Source: Pedobacter antarcticus
GTDB taxonomy: Bacteria > Bacteroidota > Bacteroidia > Sphingobacteriales > Sphingobacteriaceae
Direction of reading: 5' to 3'
DNA: 64,000 nt
NCBI RefSeq assembly: GCF_900112985.1
Contig: NZ_FONS01000011.1
Coordinates: forward strand, 57,068 to 121,067
Shown here: one piece after another, positions 26,830 through 34,777 of the stretch
How the letters are laid out: every line of letters begins with the position of its first letter
Position numbering within the stretch: the first letter of the stretch is position 1
Made by a program: the position numbers and the translations under genes
The notes under the pieces: model-generated
Database searches by the model: none
What the model saw: the letters and a program-made list of their open reading frames with translations, nothing else
What the model was told of the DNA's origin: nothing

Positions 26830-26861
26830 CCAATTTAGTTTATGCTTCAGATACTGTCAAT
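26830..26861 (-). promoter_or_regulatory. Probable promoter of the ilv-leu operon
   Basis: On the minus strand ATTG (26858-26861), a 20-base spacer and TAAATTGG (26830-26837), five of six fixed bases of TAnnTTTG. Transcription would start near 26823, leaving about 24 bases before the leader ATG. Confidence 0.45.
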
Positions 26862-27343
26862 AGCTGAATGAAAATAAATCAAAAAAAATATATAGTAATA
26901 ATACTTCTATAATTCGGTATTAAATATTGCGTTTATTATATTTTACATATCAAAAAGTGGCGATAGGTAGACCGAATATGATATCGGTATTCGGTATGCA
27001 TATTATGCTAGCATTGTAATTTTGCTTGAATTCTTCCTGAAATGCTTAAAATCCCTTTTGAACTTGCTCAAAAACTATATTTTATCCAGATCTATTTTTC
27101 CGCCTTTTTTCAGTTTTTATCTCCTGCTCTTACTCGATAGCTACAACAAACTAAAGCGTAAATTTGCCAGTTTTACTTAATTCGTTAATTATGATTAAAA
27201 CATTATAAATGGGTCAAGGATGGGGTAGAGTTGATACAACCCCTTATATAAATGGGGCAACCAAGAAGGAGACCCGAACATGAGCAGGGCGAGACCAGAA
27301 TGAGGGGATTGGAAGTTATGATGAATCAGAAAAAATAAGGCAC
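26862..27343. other. Intergenic region between atpC terminator and ilv promoter
   Basis: About 480 AT-rich bases without a convincing ORF or RNA gene. ATTCGGTAT occurs at 26912-26920 and 26989-26997, and the second copy is half of an inverted repeat (ACCGAAT 26971-26977, ATTCGGT 26989-26995). This could be an operator or upstream element for the ilv promoter. The right part (27220-27320) is purine-rich and looks like remnant sequence. Confidence 0.35.
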
Positions 27344-27374
27344 AAAAAAAGGGATATACCTAAGTATATCCCTT
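27344..27374 (-). terminator. Terminator of atpDC
   Basis: A perfect 11-bp stem, AAGGGATATAC and its complement around a CTAA loop (27349-27374), is followed on the minus strand by a T-run (27344-27350). Confidence 0.9.
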
Positions 27375-27396
27375 CATATAATAAGATGATTAAATA

Positions 27397-27639
27397 TTAA
27401 GCAACCCCTTCGGCTAAAACAATAATCTTGTTTTTTAAAACTTCGACAACGCCGCCTTTAATATTAAAGACCTGTTCGTCAGCTTTACTTTTTATAATTA
27501 CTGGTCCATCTTCAAGAGTTGAAATAATCGGAGCATGGTCCCTTAATATCTGGAAAGATCCCATTGTTCCCGGAACTGTAACTGCGGTTACTTCGCCTTC
27601 AAAGACTTTTTTATCTGGTGTTAATATTTCTAGTGTCAT
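27397..27639 (-). CDS. atpC: ATP synthase F1 epsilon subunit, short form
   Basis: Subunit of the central stalk of F1F0 ATP synthase. Its 80 residues cover only the N-terminal beta-sandwich (MTLEILTPDKKVFEGEVTAV, with GSFQILRDHAPIISTL). The C-terminal helical hairpin of the ~130-residue E. coli form is absent. Short epsilon subunits are common in Bacteroidetes, so ATP hydrolysis control by that hairpin is lacking. It follows atpD by 22 bases and ends the operon. Confidence 0.95.
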   Translation of the reverse strand: MTLEILTPDKKVFEGEVTAVTVPGTMGSFQILRDHAPIISTLEDGPVIIKSKADEQVFNIKGGVVEVLKNKIIVLAEGVA

Positions 27640-27661
27640 AAGTTGTGTATATGCGCTTAGA

Positions 27662-29167
27662 TTAAGCGTTTGCCTCAGCTAATAGTTTCTTACCTTTTTC
27701 AATTGCATCTTCAATGCCACCAACCAGGTTGAATGCAGCTTCAGGATACTCATCAACATCTCCATCCATAATCATGTTGAATGCTTTGATGGTTTCTTTG
27801 ATGTCTACTAAAACTCCTTTTAATCCAGTGAATTGCTCAGCTACGTGGAATGGTTGAGAAAGGAAACGTTGAACACGGCGTGCGCGGTGTACAATTAATT
27901 TATCTTCTTCAGACAATTCGTCCATACCAAGAATTGCAATAATATCCTGCAGCTCTTTGTAACGTTGTAAAATTTCTTTCACACGTTGTGCAGTATTGTA
28001 ATGCTCATCACCAAGGATTGCTGGAGAAAGGATACGTGAAGTAGAATCCAGTGGATCTACTGCAGGATAAATACCAAGCTCAGAAATTTTACGTGACAAT
28101 ACAGTTGTTGCGTCTAAGTGGGCAAAAGTTGTAGCCGGAGCCGGGTCAGTTAAATCATCTGCCGGTACATAAACCGCCTGTACAGAAGTAATTGATCCGC
28201 GTTTAGTAGATGTAATACGCTCCTGCATTAAACCCATTTCAGTTGCCAGTGTTGGTTGGTAACCTACTGCAGATGGCATACGGCCAAGCAGTGCGGATAC
28301 TTCAGAACCAGCCTGAGTGAAACGGAAGATATTATCAACGAAGAAAAGGATGTCTTTTCCAGCGCCTTCTCCATCACCATCACGGAAATATTCAGCAACA
28401 GTTAAACCTGACAGGGCGACACGAGCACGTGCTCCAGGAGGCTCGTTCATTTGACCGAATACCAGTGTAGCTTTAGATTCTTTTAGCTTCTCAGTGTCTA
28501 CTTTAGATAAATCCCATCCGCCTTTCTCCATAGAGTGCAAGAATTCTTCACCGTAGTTGATTACACCGGATTCGATAAATTCACGTAAAAGGTCATTACC
28601 TTCACGTGTACGCTCACCTACACCAGCAAATACAGAAAGACCTGCATAAGCTTTAGCGATGTTGTTTACCAGCTCCATAATCAAAACTGTTTTACCAACA
28701 CCCGCACCACCGAACAAACCGATCTTACCACCTTTTACATAAGGTTCCAATAAGTCGATAACTTTGATACCTGTATAAAGTACTTCAGATTCAGTTGACA
28801 ACTCGTCAAAGCGTGGAGGCGCGTTGTGGATAGATTTACCGCCGGTTTTATCAACTGTGTTGATACCGTCGATAGCTTCGCCTACAACATTGAATAAACG
28901 ACCTTTAATTTGGTCACCAACAGGCATTTTAATAGGAGAACCTGTATCAATTACGGCCATTCCGCGAACCAGACCATCAGTCGAATCCATGGCAATTGCA
29001 CGTACACGATCTTCACCAAGATGTTGTTGAACTTCTAAAATGATCTTTTGTCCGTTTTCTTTTTCAATCTCTAAGGCAGAGAAAATTTGAGGTAAATGAG
29101 CATCGTCAGCAAAACTCACGTCTACTACCGGACCTATAATCTGCGCTATTTTTCCAATGTTAGGCAT
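27662..29167 (-). CDS. atpD: ATP synthase F1 beta subunit
   Basis: Catalytic subunit of the membrane ATP synthase. Walker A GGAGVGKTVL, GERTREGNDLL, the DDLTDPAPATTFAHLD region and the conserved MDELSEEDK (DELSEED loop) are intact. 501 residues. As in other Bacteroidetes, atpD and atpC form a unit separate from the other atp genes, none of which is nearby. Confidence 0.99.
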   Translation of the reverse strand: MPNIGKIAQIIGPVVDVSFADDAHLPQIFSALEIEKENGQKIILEVQQHLGEDRVRAIAMDSTDGLVRGMAVIDTGSPIKMPVGDQIKGRLFNVVGEAIDGINTVDKTGGKSIHNAPPRFDELSTESEVLYTGIKVIDLLEPYVKGGKIGLFGGAGVGKTVLIMELVNNIAKAYAGLSVFAGVGERTREGNDLLREFIESGVINYGEEFLHSMEKGGWDLSKVDTEKLKESKATLVFGQMNEPPGARARVALSGLTVAEYFRDGDGEGAGKDILFFVDNIFRFTQAGSEVSALLGRMPSAVGYQPTLATEMGLMQERITSTKRGSITSVQAVYVPADDLTDPAPATTFAHLDATTVLSRKISELGIYPAVDPLDSTSRILSPAILGDEHYNTAQRVKEILQRYKELQDIIAILGMDELSEEDKLIVHRARRVQRFLSQPFHVAEQFTGLKGVLVDIKETIKAFNMIMDGDVDEYPEAAFNLVGGIEDAIEKGKKLLAEANA

Positions 29168-29236
29168 ATATTGTTTTTGGTAAAATTATAAATATCAAAT
29201 TGTTAAAGGCCGTTTTATAGGCTTCAATTCGGTTTG

Positions 29237-29244
29237 CAAAGTTA
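29237..29244 (-). promoter_or_regulatory. -7 element of atpDC
   Basis: On the minus strand TAACTTTG, an exact TAnnTTTG match 70 bases before the atpD ATG. No clear TTTG at the proper -33 spacing. Confidence 0.5.
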
Positions 29245-29317
29245 AGAGTTTTCGATATATCTTTTATATATAAATAAAAAGTTTTTCCACAGTTTTTTTA
29301 TCGGTAAATTAGCAGAT

Positions 29318-30229
29318 ATGAAAACGATATTGGTAACGGGCAGCAATGGCCTTCTGGGCCAGAAGTTAACTGACCTTATATTAGCTGAAAATCACTTCAG
29401 ATTAGTTGCCACAGGCAGGGCTGCGGACCGTTATCCGGCCGGTGGTGAATATCAATATTCGGAAATGGATATGCTTGATGCAAAATCCGTGAGAGAAACG
29501 GTCACCAGTTTTCAACCTGATGTAATTATTCATACCGCTGCCATGACAAACGCCGACCAGTGTGAGCAGGATCCGGTGGCTGCAGAACTGGCAAATGTAC
29601 GGGCGGTTGAAACCCTTGTAAGTATATGTGCAGAATTCAATATTCAGTTTATTTTTCTTTCTACAGATTTTGTTTTTGATGGAAAAAACGGTCCTTATAC
29701 TGAACTGGATGTTCCAGGGCCTTTAAATGTCTACGGTCATAATAAACTGGAGGCGGAAGAGATCATTAAAAATTCGACGGCCAAATGGGTAATTATCCGG
29801 ACTATTTTGGTTTATGGCGTTATTGCCGATGGCAGTCGGGGGACGATCGTAAGTTGGGCTAAAAATGCGCTCGAAAAAGGTGAGGTTATTCGTGTGGTAA
29901 ACGACCAGTGGAGAATGCCCACGCTTGCCGAGGATTTAGCCCGTGCATGTCTTCTTGCTGTTAAGAAAGACGCACACGGTGTATTTCATATCAGCGGCAA
30001 TGAATACCTTTCCATATGGGAGCTTGTTATCCGTATTGCAGATTTCTGGAAGTTAGATAAGAGTTTAATTCAGAGGATCTCCGCATCGTCGCTTAGTCAG
30101 CCGGCAGCAAGGCCTGAGGGTACCGGTTTTATACTCGAGAAGGCATACAATGAATTAGGCTACCGGCCGCATACGCTGGAGGAAGGCTTCGCCTTACTAG
30201 AGCAGCAAATGTTAAATATTAAAAATTAA
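29318..30229 (+). CDS. RmlD-like NAD(P)-dependent sugar-nucleotide reductase (SDR)
   Basis: Extended short-chain dehydrogenase of the RmlD_sub_bind family, 303 residues. The cofactor motif is TGSNGLLGQKL, the STDFVFDG motif resembles RmlD, and the YxxxK pair is YGHNK in the fifth strand region. RmlD reduces dTDP-4-dehydrorhamnose, but no other rml gene is adjacent (rfbB lies 23 kb away), so the substrate is uncertain. 12 bases before the peroxiredoxin gene. Confidence 0.85.
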   Translation: MKTILVTGSNGLLGQKLTDLILAENHFRLVATGRAADRYPAGGEYQYSEMDMLDAKSVRETVTSFQPDVIIHTAAMTNADQCEQDPVAAELANVRAVETLVSICAEFNIQFIFLSTDFVFDGKNGPYTELDVPGPLNVYGHNKLEAEEIIKNSTAKWVIIRTILVYGVIADGSRGTIVSWAKNALEKGEVIRVVNDQWRMPTLAEDLARACLLAVKKDAHGVFHISGNEYLSIWELVIRIADFWKLDKSLIQRISASSLSQPAARPEGTGFILEKAYNELGYRPHTLEEGFALLEQQMLNIKN

Positions 30230-30241
30230 ACAACATAAAAA

Positions 30242-30706
30242 ATGGCTTTACAAAAAGGAGATCAGGCACCTGATTTTAAATTATTCAGTTCGGAACTGAA
30301 AGAAGTATCACTGGCAGACCTAAAGGGTAAGAAAGTTGTCTTGCAGTTTTTTCCAATGGCATTTACCGGAACTTGTACCACACAGCTTTGTACTATGCGT
30401 GACAGTTTTGGTTTCTATGAAGGTATGAATGCTGTCGTACTCGGTATCTCTGTTGACTCGCCTTTTGTGCTGGCTAAATTCAAAGAAGAGCAGCAATATC
30501 AGTTTCCTTTGTTATCAGATTTCAATAAAGAAGTGTCGGCTGCTTACGGAGCTTTATACGAAGAATTCGTATATAATCTGAAAGGTGTATCTAAAAGAGC
30601 GGCTTTTGTAATAGACGAAGAAGGAAAAATTGTTTATGCAGAAGTTCTGGAGTCAGCTGGAGATCTTCCTGATTTTAAATCGATTAAAGAGGTTGTAGAG
30701 GGTTAG
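30242..30706 (+). CDS. Peroxiredoxin (AhpC/TSA, AhpE-like)
   Basis: Thiol peroxidase of 154 residues with a thioredoxin fold. The peroxidatic cysteine is in FTGTCTTQLC, with the preceding Pro and Thr of the family active site. A second Cys six residues on may be the resolving one. It reduces H2O2 or alkyl hydroperoxides with thiol donors. Probably translated with the preceding reductase gene. Confidence 0.9.
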   Translation: MALQKGDQAPDFKLFSSELKEVSLADLKGKKVVLQFFPMAFTGTCTTQLCTMRDSFGFYEGMNAVVLGISVDSPFVLAKFKEEQQYQFPLLSDFNKEVSAAYGALYEEFVYNLKGVSKRAAFVIDEEGKIVYAEVLESAGDLPDFKSIKEVVEG

Positions 30707-30753
30707 AACGCAATAGTATTTGTAATTATTTGAATCTTTTTTTTTAAAAAAGT

Positions 30754-30783
30754 TTTGAAATCCAATTACAAATACTACTTTTG
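30754..30783 (+). promoter_or_regulatory. Promoter of tRNA-Arg
   Basis: TTTG (30754-30757), an 18-base spacer and TACTTTTG (30776-30783): both Bacteroidetes boxes match exactly. Transcription would start near 30790, 16 bases before the tRNA. Confidence 0.8.
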
Positions 30784-30805
30784 CAATCCCGAAACGATCG
30801 GAAAC

Positions 30806-30879
30806 GCATTTGTAGCTCAATTGGATAGAGCATCTCACTACGGATGAGAAGGTTTGGGGTTCGAATCCCTACAAGTGCA
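30806..30879 (+). tRNA. tRNA-Arg (anticodon ACG)
   Basis: Cloverleaf of 74 bases. The 7-bp acceptor GCATTTG pairs with CAAGTGC, the D stem is GCTC/GAGC, the anticodon stem TCTCA/TGAGA encloses loop CTACGGA with anticodon ACG, and the T stem TGGGG/CCCTA carries TTCGAAT. Discriminator base A; CCA is not encoded. Confidence 0.96.
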
Positions 30880-30891
30880 CAAACAACCGAG

Positions 30892-30924
30892 AAAGCCTTG
30901 CTGCCATAGGCAGTGAGGCTTTTT
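30892..30924 (+). terminator. Terminator of tRNA-Arg
   Basis: GCCTTGCTGCC (30895-30905) pairs over 11 bp, with two G-U pairs, with GGCAGTGAGGC (30909-30919). A 3-base loop separates the arms and a T-run follows. Confidence 0.85.
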
Positions 30925-30943
30925 AAATTTTAAAGAAACCCAA

Positions 30944-31513
30944 ATGCTAAATTTTGTTCTCTTTGGCCCACCGGGTGCAGGCAAAGGCACCCAATCTCAA
31001 AAACTAATTGATCGTTATCAATTAATACACATCTCTACAGGAGATCTTTTCCGAGCACATATCAGTAATCAGACTTCTTTAGGTAAACAGGTCAGCGCTT
31101 TAATCGCAGATGGTCAGTTGGTTCCCGATGAAATTACTATAGCTATGCTGGAAGAGGAAGTTGAAAAGAATCCTGAAGCTAAAGGATTTATTTTTGATGG
31201 TTTTCCAAGAACAGTTGCTCAGGCTGCTGCATTGGATGCTTTTCTGAAGGGTAAAGGCACAAGTATTGCTGCTGTTATCGCGCTTGATGTAGATCAGGAT
31301 GAGTTGACCAAAAGAATTGCTGAACGTCATAAACAGACAAACAGAGTAGATGACCAGGCAGATAAACTGCAAAAGAGAATTGACGAATATTTCACTAAGA
31401 CTATTCATGTTTTACCGTACTATGAAGATCAGAATAAGCTGAACAAGGTAAATGGAATTGGGAATATAGATACTATCTTTGCTGAGCTATGTCAGGTAGT
31501 AGATAAGTTCTAA
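30944..31513 (+). CDS. adk: Adenylate kinase
   Basis: Converts AMP and ATP to two ADP, keeping the adenylate pool balanced. P-loop GPPGAGKGTQ (about 8-17), AMP-binding GDLFRAHI and FDGFPRTVAQA motifs. The 189 residues lack the long zinc LID insert, so it is a short-LID form. It ends just before its terminator. Confidence 0.97.
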   Translation: MLNFVLFGPPGAGKGTQSQKLIDRYQLIHISTGDLFRAHISNQTSLGKQVSALIADGQLVPDEITIAMLEEEVEKNPEAKGFIFDGFPRTVAQAAALDAFLKGKGTSIAAVIALDVDQDELTKRIAERHKQTNRVDDQADKLQKRIDEYFTKTIHVLPYYEDQNKLNKVNGIGNIDTIFAELCQVVDKF

Positions 31514-31536
31514 TTAAAAAACGCATATAGAATATA

Positions 31537-31569
31537 GCGGGACGAATGTATGTTCTCCCGCTTTTTTTT
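31537..31569 (+). terminator. Terminator between adk and obg
   Basis: GCGGGA and TCCCGC (31537-31542 and 31556-31561), extended by GAA/TTC with one bulge, are followed by a run of eight T. Confidence 0.85.
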
Positions 31570-31588
31570 GTTAAAAAATAATAAAGTT

Positions 31589-32605
31589 ATGTCACAGGGT
31601 TCAAATTTCGTAGATTATGTAAAGATATGCTGCCGTTCAGGTAAGGGTGGTTCAGGCTCTTCGCATTTACACCGTGATAAAATGACATCAACTGGAGGTC
31701 CTGATGGTGGAGATGGCGGAAGAGGTGGACACATTATTTTGAAAGGAAATGCCCAGTTCTGGACTTTGCTGCACTTAAAATACCGTAAACATATTCTTGC
31801 TTCAGATGGAGGCCCTGGTTCGAGTTCTACCAGTACAGGGAAATCCGGAAAAGACGAATTATTGGAGGTGCCTTTAGGCACTATCGCCAGGGATGCGGAA
31901 ACGGGTGAGGTGCTTTTCGAAATTACTGAAGACGGACAGACTGAGATTTTAACTCCAGGTGGCCGTGGAGGACTTGGTAACTGGCACTTTAAAACATCGA
32001 CATTACAAACACCCCGTTTTGCCCAGCCAGGTGAAGCAGGTATAGAACAGTGGGTTGTTCTGGAACTAAAGGTGCTGGCTGACGTGGGGTTAGTTGGTTT
32101 TCCAAATGCAGGTAAATCTACTTTATTATCTGTTGTGTCTGCTGCTAAACCTGAAATTGCAGATTATCCTTTTACTACCTTAGTTCCTAATCTAGGAATT
32201 GTATCATATCGTGCTAATAAGTCATTCGTGATGGCCGATATTCCTGGTATTATAGAAGGAGCTTCAAAAGGTAAGGGGTTGGGATATCGTTTTCTTCGTC
32301 ATATCGAAAGGAATTCTGTGCTTCTTTTTATGGTTCCTGCAGATACCAGTCGCACGATTGCCGAAGAATATGGAATTCTTAAAAGTGAGCTCTTAGAATA
32401 CAATCCGGAGCTGATGCAAAAGCCACACTTGCTAGCAGTAACGAAGGCGGATATGCTAGACGAAGAATTAACGGCTGAGATCAAAAAAGATTTACCACAG
32501 GGAATACCAGCTGTTTTTATATCTTCAGTTGCGCAGAAGGGCTTAACTGAGCTCAAAGATATGATTTGGACAGCGATAGGTGCCGATCAGCCCGCTAACG
32601 GATAA
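31589..32605 (+). CDS. obg: GTPase Obg/CgtA
   Basis: Ribosome-associated GTPase for 50S assembly and growth control. The 338 residues have the glycine-rich Obg fold (1-155, with KGGSGSSHLHR and GGDGGRGGH), then the G domain: G1 GFPNAGKST, G3 DIPGIIEGA, G4 VTKADM and the G5 FISSVA. The C-terminal OCT domain of some homologs is missing. ATG 31589 (MSQGSNFVDY) is chosen; an upstream frame at 31550 would run through the adk terminator. Confidence 0.96.
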   Translation: MSQGSNFVDYVKICCRSGKGGSGSSHLHRDKMTSTGGPDGGDGGRGGHIILKGNAQFWTLLHLKYRKHILASDGGPGSSSTSTGKSGKDELLEVPLGTIARDAETGEVLFEITEDGQTEILTPGGRGGLGNWHFKTSTLQTPRFAQPGEAGIEQWVVLELKVLADVGLVGFPNAGKSTLLSVVSAAKPEIADYPFTTLVPNLGIVSYRANKSFVMADIPGIIEGASKGKGLGYRFLRHIERNSVLLFMVPADTSRTIAEEYGILKSELLEYNPELMQKPHLLAVTKADMLDEELTAEIKKDLPQGIPAVFISSVAQKGLTELKDMIWTAIGADQPANG

Positions 32606-32669
32606 TAAAGTTTTTAAATACTTCCTGTGATATTTGGTATTGTGCTTAATTTTTTCTAAATTAGAGATT

Positions 32670-32705
32670 AACAGTCAGTGCTTTATCATTTACAGGACTG
32701 TTTTT
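32670..32705 (+). terminator. Probable obg terminator
   Basis: AACAGTC (32670-32676) pairs with GACTGTT (32696-32702) and T residues follow. The loop of 19 bases is long, so efficiency is uncertain. Confidence 0.4.
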
Positions 32706-32944
32706 CTTCCCTGACTCAAAACCCGGAAACCCGAAATCCATCCTGCAAATGATATAGAGCCTGTTTTATTTATTGGGTTATAAAGTTTATAGCTTGTTTT
32801 TGAATAAAATGTAAAACGCCTGCTGCAATCAAGCAGAGCCGTAAATATTCAAAGATTTAAATCGAACACAAAATAATCTATCGGATCTGATAAATATTAC
32901 ATGCTTAAGGCACATATTTTGTATGACCTTTTAAAAATATCAGT
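32706..32944. other. AT-rich gap before the small ORF
   Basis: No ORF or RNA gene seen. A TATTTTG at about 32917 could be part of a promoter for the small ORF at 32945, a weak match. Confidence 0.3.
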
Positions 32945-33082
32945 ATGGAAAAGAAATCATTTAACTTCCTTCTTACAGTTGTTGTATTGTCAATGGTTGC
33001 CCTGGGAACATTTAAGATAACTAAGAAAATTAATCAGTCTGAGACTCCGGTTCAAAACACTGTAAATAAAACGCATAAATAA
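32945..33082 (+). CDS. Small single-pass membrane peptide (45 residues)
   Basis: ATG 32945 opens a 45-codon ORF ending TAA 33080-33082. Layout: basic start MEKKS, one hydrophobic helix (about 6-23, FNFLLTVVVLSMVALGTF), then a basic/polar tail ending NKTHK. A GC-rich hairpin follows, consistent with a short independent transcript. Whether the peptide is made is unproven. It could instead act as a leader or be part of a regulatory RNA. Confidence 0.5.
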   Translation: MEKKSFNFLLTVVVLSMVALGTFKITKKINQSETPVQNTVNKTHK

Positions 33083-33096
33083 TATGCTGAATTGGA

Positions 33097-33135
33097 CCTG
33101 CCCGACCTTAAATGGTGCGGGCAGGGCTCTCTATT
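33097..33135 (+). terminator. Terminator of the small ORF
   Basis: CTGCCCG (33098-33104) pairs with CGGGCAG (33118-33124), with an inner ACC/GGT extension. The T-run is short and 10 bases on (TATTTTT at 33132). Confidence 0.6.
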
Positions 33136-33521
33136 TTTAGGTATTCAACCTAATCGTATACTTCATAATGGTATTCTGCCGTTATATATAAAATCATTAA
33201 GATATTTCATGGGGTAAAGAGCAGATAAATGTTTTATTTGTCAAATTCTGGTTTTCATGGGATTAATTCGGTTTATTTTTGTGTTATGAAACGCCTTTAT
33301 CTTTGTTTTAGTCTTTTGTTACTGTTCTTTTTGATTTTTAATATGTATTTTTTGGTATAAACCTAGTTATTGTAGGTTTATTTTGATCAATATGTGTTAA
33401 TTTTAGTTAAAAAATAGATTTATATCTATTTAAAGCACATATTTGCGGTATAAAAATGAAAATATGTATGTATTATTCATTTTTATGATCTACTTTAGCG
33501 TTTAAATAGTATTTAAGAAAA
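33136..33521. other. AT-rich noncoding region with several hairpins
   Basis: No ORF of note. Visible stems are TAAACCTA/TAGGTTTA (33358-33380) and an 11-bp ATAAAAATGAA/TTCATTTTTAT (33450-33486). These lie just upstream of the repeat at 33522 and may belong to a structured transcript or be AT-rich coincidence. Confidence 0.3.
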
Positions 33522-33590
33522 ACCCGTTTATACAGGTTTATATTTGGTTAGAACAGGGATGTGTCCGGATGGAACATCCCTTTCTTTTTT
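33522..33590 (+). repeat. Duplicated terminator-bearing element, copy 1
   Basis: Shares TATTTGGTTAGAA, a preceding ACAGGTTTA and a GGGATGT...ACATCCC stem followed by TTTCTTTTTT with the second copy at 37099-37167. The stem here is 33556-33562/33574-33580. By stem and T-tract it is a terminator for plus-strand transcription, yet no plus-strand ORF nearby uses it. Possible small-RNA 3' end or recombination site. Confidence 0.65.
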
Positions 33591-33644
33591 AGGAACGAAA
33601 TTGTATAGGAAATTGAATGTTATGGAGAATCTGCTGCTGGGAAA

Positions 33645-33881
33645 TTAAATCTTGAACTCGTCTAATGAGTATGGTAGTTCCTCACAAAGAAACCCCTGAT
33701 CAGTTAATAATCTGCTAATCTGCTTGGCCGTTAGTGATTTCGCATTTACTCTGAATATTTTATCTGAATCTTCAAGCGCGAAAGACCAGTTTCCACTGCC
33801 TAATACAGCATCTAATATGTGGCTTAAATATTCCAAATCGCTGAGATCGTTTACAGAAGTTTTAAATATAATAATGTTCAT
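33645..33881 (-). CDS. Small conserved-looking protein, unknown
   Basis: 78 residues with an alternating strand/helix pattern (MNIIIFKTSVNDLSDLEYLS, then IFRVNAKSLTAKQISRLL) that resembles a ferredoxin-like/HMA fold, but without the CxxC metal motif. I cannot name a family. It lies next to the LytTR regulator on the same strand; the 131-base gap leaves the link unclear. Confidence 0.65.
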   Translation of the reverse strand: MNIIIFKTSVNDLSDLEYLSHILDAVLGSGNWSFALEDSDKIFRVNAKSLTAKQISRLLTDQGFLCEELPYSLDEFKI

Positions 33882-34012
33882 TTTTAGTTCTGAATTTTCA
33901 AAGAGATAATCGAACCAGATTGTCTGATTTTGTTTAAAGATGTGAGATGTATCGGTTCAAAAAAAACACTTAACAGGCGAAGCGGCCAAAAATGCGGGCG
34001 AAACCACACATT

Positions 34013-34777
34013 TCACCGGCCGGCTAACCACTCCAGGAATTGCGGTGTCTTTTCTTTGCTAATCGTAATTGACTCTTTAAATGGGATGGAGAGATTTATA
34101 ATCAGCTTTCTGGAGAAAAAATGGGCAGCATCTTTAATAGCTTTTCTATTTACTAGAAACTGGCGATTTATACGGAAGAATTCGTCCCCGCAAAGCCTTT
34201 CTAATTCTTCCAGATTTTTATTCAGTACATATTCTTTCTGTTCAAAGGTAATTAAATGAGTTTCTTCATTTCCTATATAAAAAAGCGCTATGCTACTCTT
34301 CTTCACCGGAATAATTTTGTCTTTATAAGTTATAAGAATTGAACTTGTCTTTTGATGTGCTTTTCCGGAGAATAAGTCGTATATGGATTCATATGAAACA
34401 ATTTCAGCAGAGAATTCTTTACGTAACGCATGATATTTTTTTAAAGCCTGGCCCACCGTTTCCGGAGTGAAAGGTTTTAATATATAATCTATTCCGTTCG
34501 TCCGGAATGCATTTAAGGCATATTCGTCATATGCCGTACAAAAGATTATGGGGGCAGAAATATCCGTTGCTTTAAATATATCGAAGCTATTTCCGTCGCC
34601 AAGTTGAATATCACTGAATATAAGATCGACAGCCGGGTTATTCTTGAAATAAGCAATGGCTTCCTTAACAGATTTCAGAATGCCCACGATCTCTGCGTCA
34701 GATTGCAGGTCCTGAATAATATCGGCCAGGTCATCTGCCGTTAACTGTTCATCTTCTATGATTACAATCTTCATCAT
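34013..34777 (-). CDS. LytTR-family response regulator
   Basis: 254 residues: a receiver domain with D56 in DLIFSDIQLGDG and the lysine in DYILKPF, then a LytTR DNA-binding domain (about 150-254, with LEELERLCGDEFFRINRQFLVN). It overlaps the kinase gene by 29 bases, so the two are coupled. Two Met codons open the ORF; the second is equally possible. Confidence 0.93.
   Translation of the reverse strand: MMKIVIIEDEQLTADDLADIIQDLQSDAEIVGILKSVKEAIAYFKNNPAVDLIFSDIQLGDGNSFDIFKATDISAPIIFCTAYDEYALNAFRTNGIDYILKPFTPETVGQALKKYHALRKEFSAEIVSYESIYDLFSGKAHQKTSSILITYKDKIIPVKKSSIALFYIGNEETHLITFEQKEYVLNKNLEELERLCGDEFFRINRQFLVNRKAIKDAAHFFSRKLIINLSIPFKESITISKEKTPQFLEWLAGR

Noticed and set aside
26861..27000. 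A T-box or other known riboswitch before ilvE
   Set aside because: No T-box conserved sequence or specifier structure is visible, and the leader peptide explains the control region better.
31550..31588. An upstream start for obg
   Set aside because: It lies in the terminator stem and T-run after adk; MSQGSNFVDY is the conserved Obg start.
33930..34259. A 109-codon plus-strand ORF
   Set aside because: It is antisense to the LytTR regulator and has low-quality composition; the regulator clearly explains the sequence.
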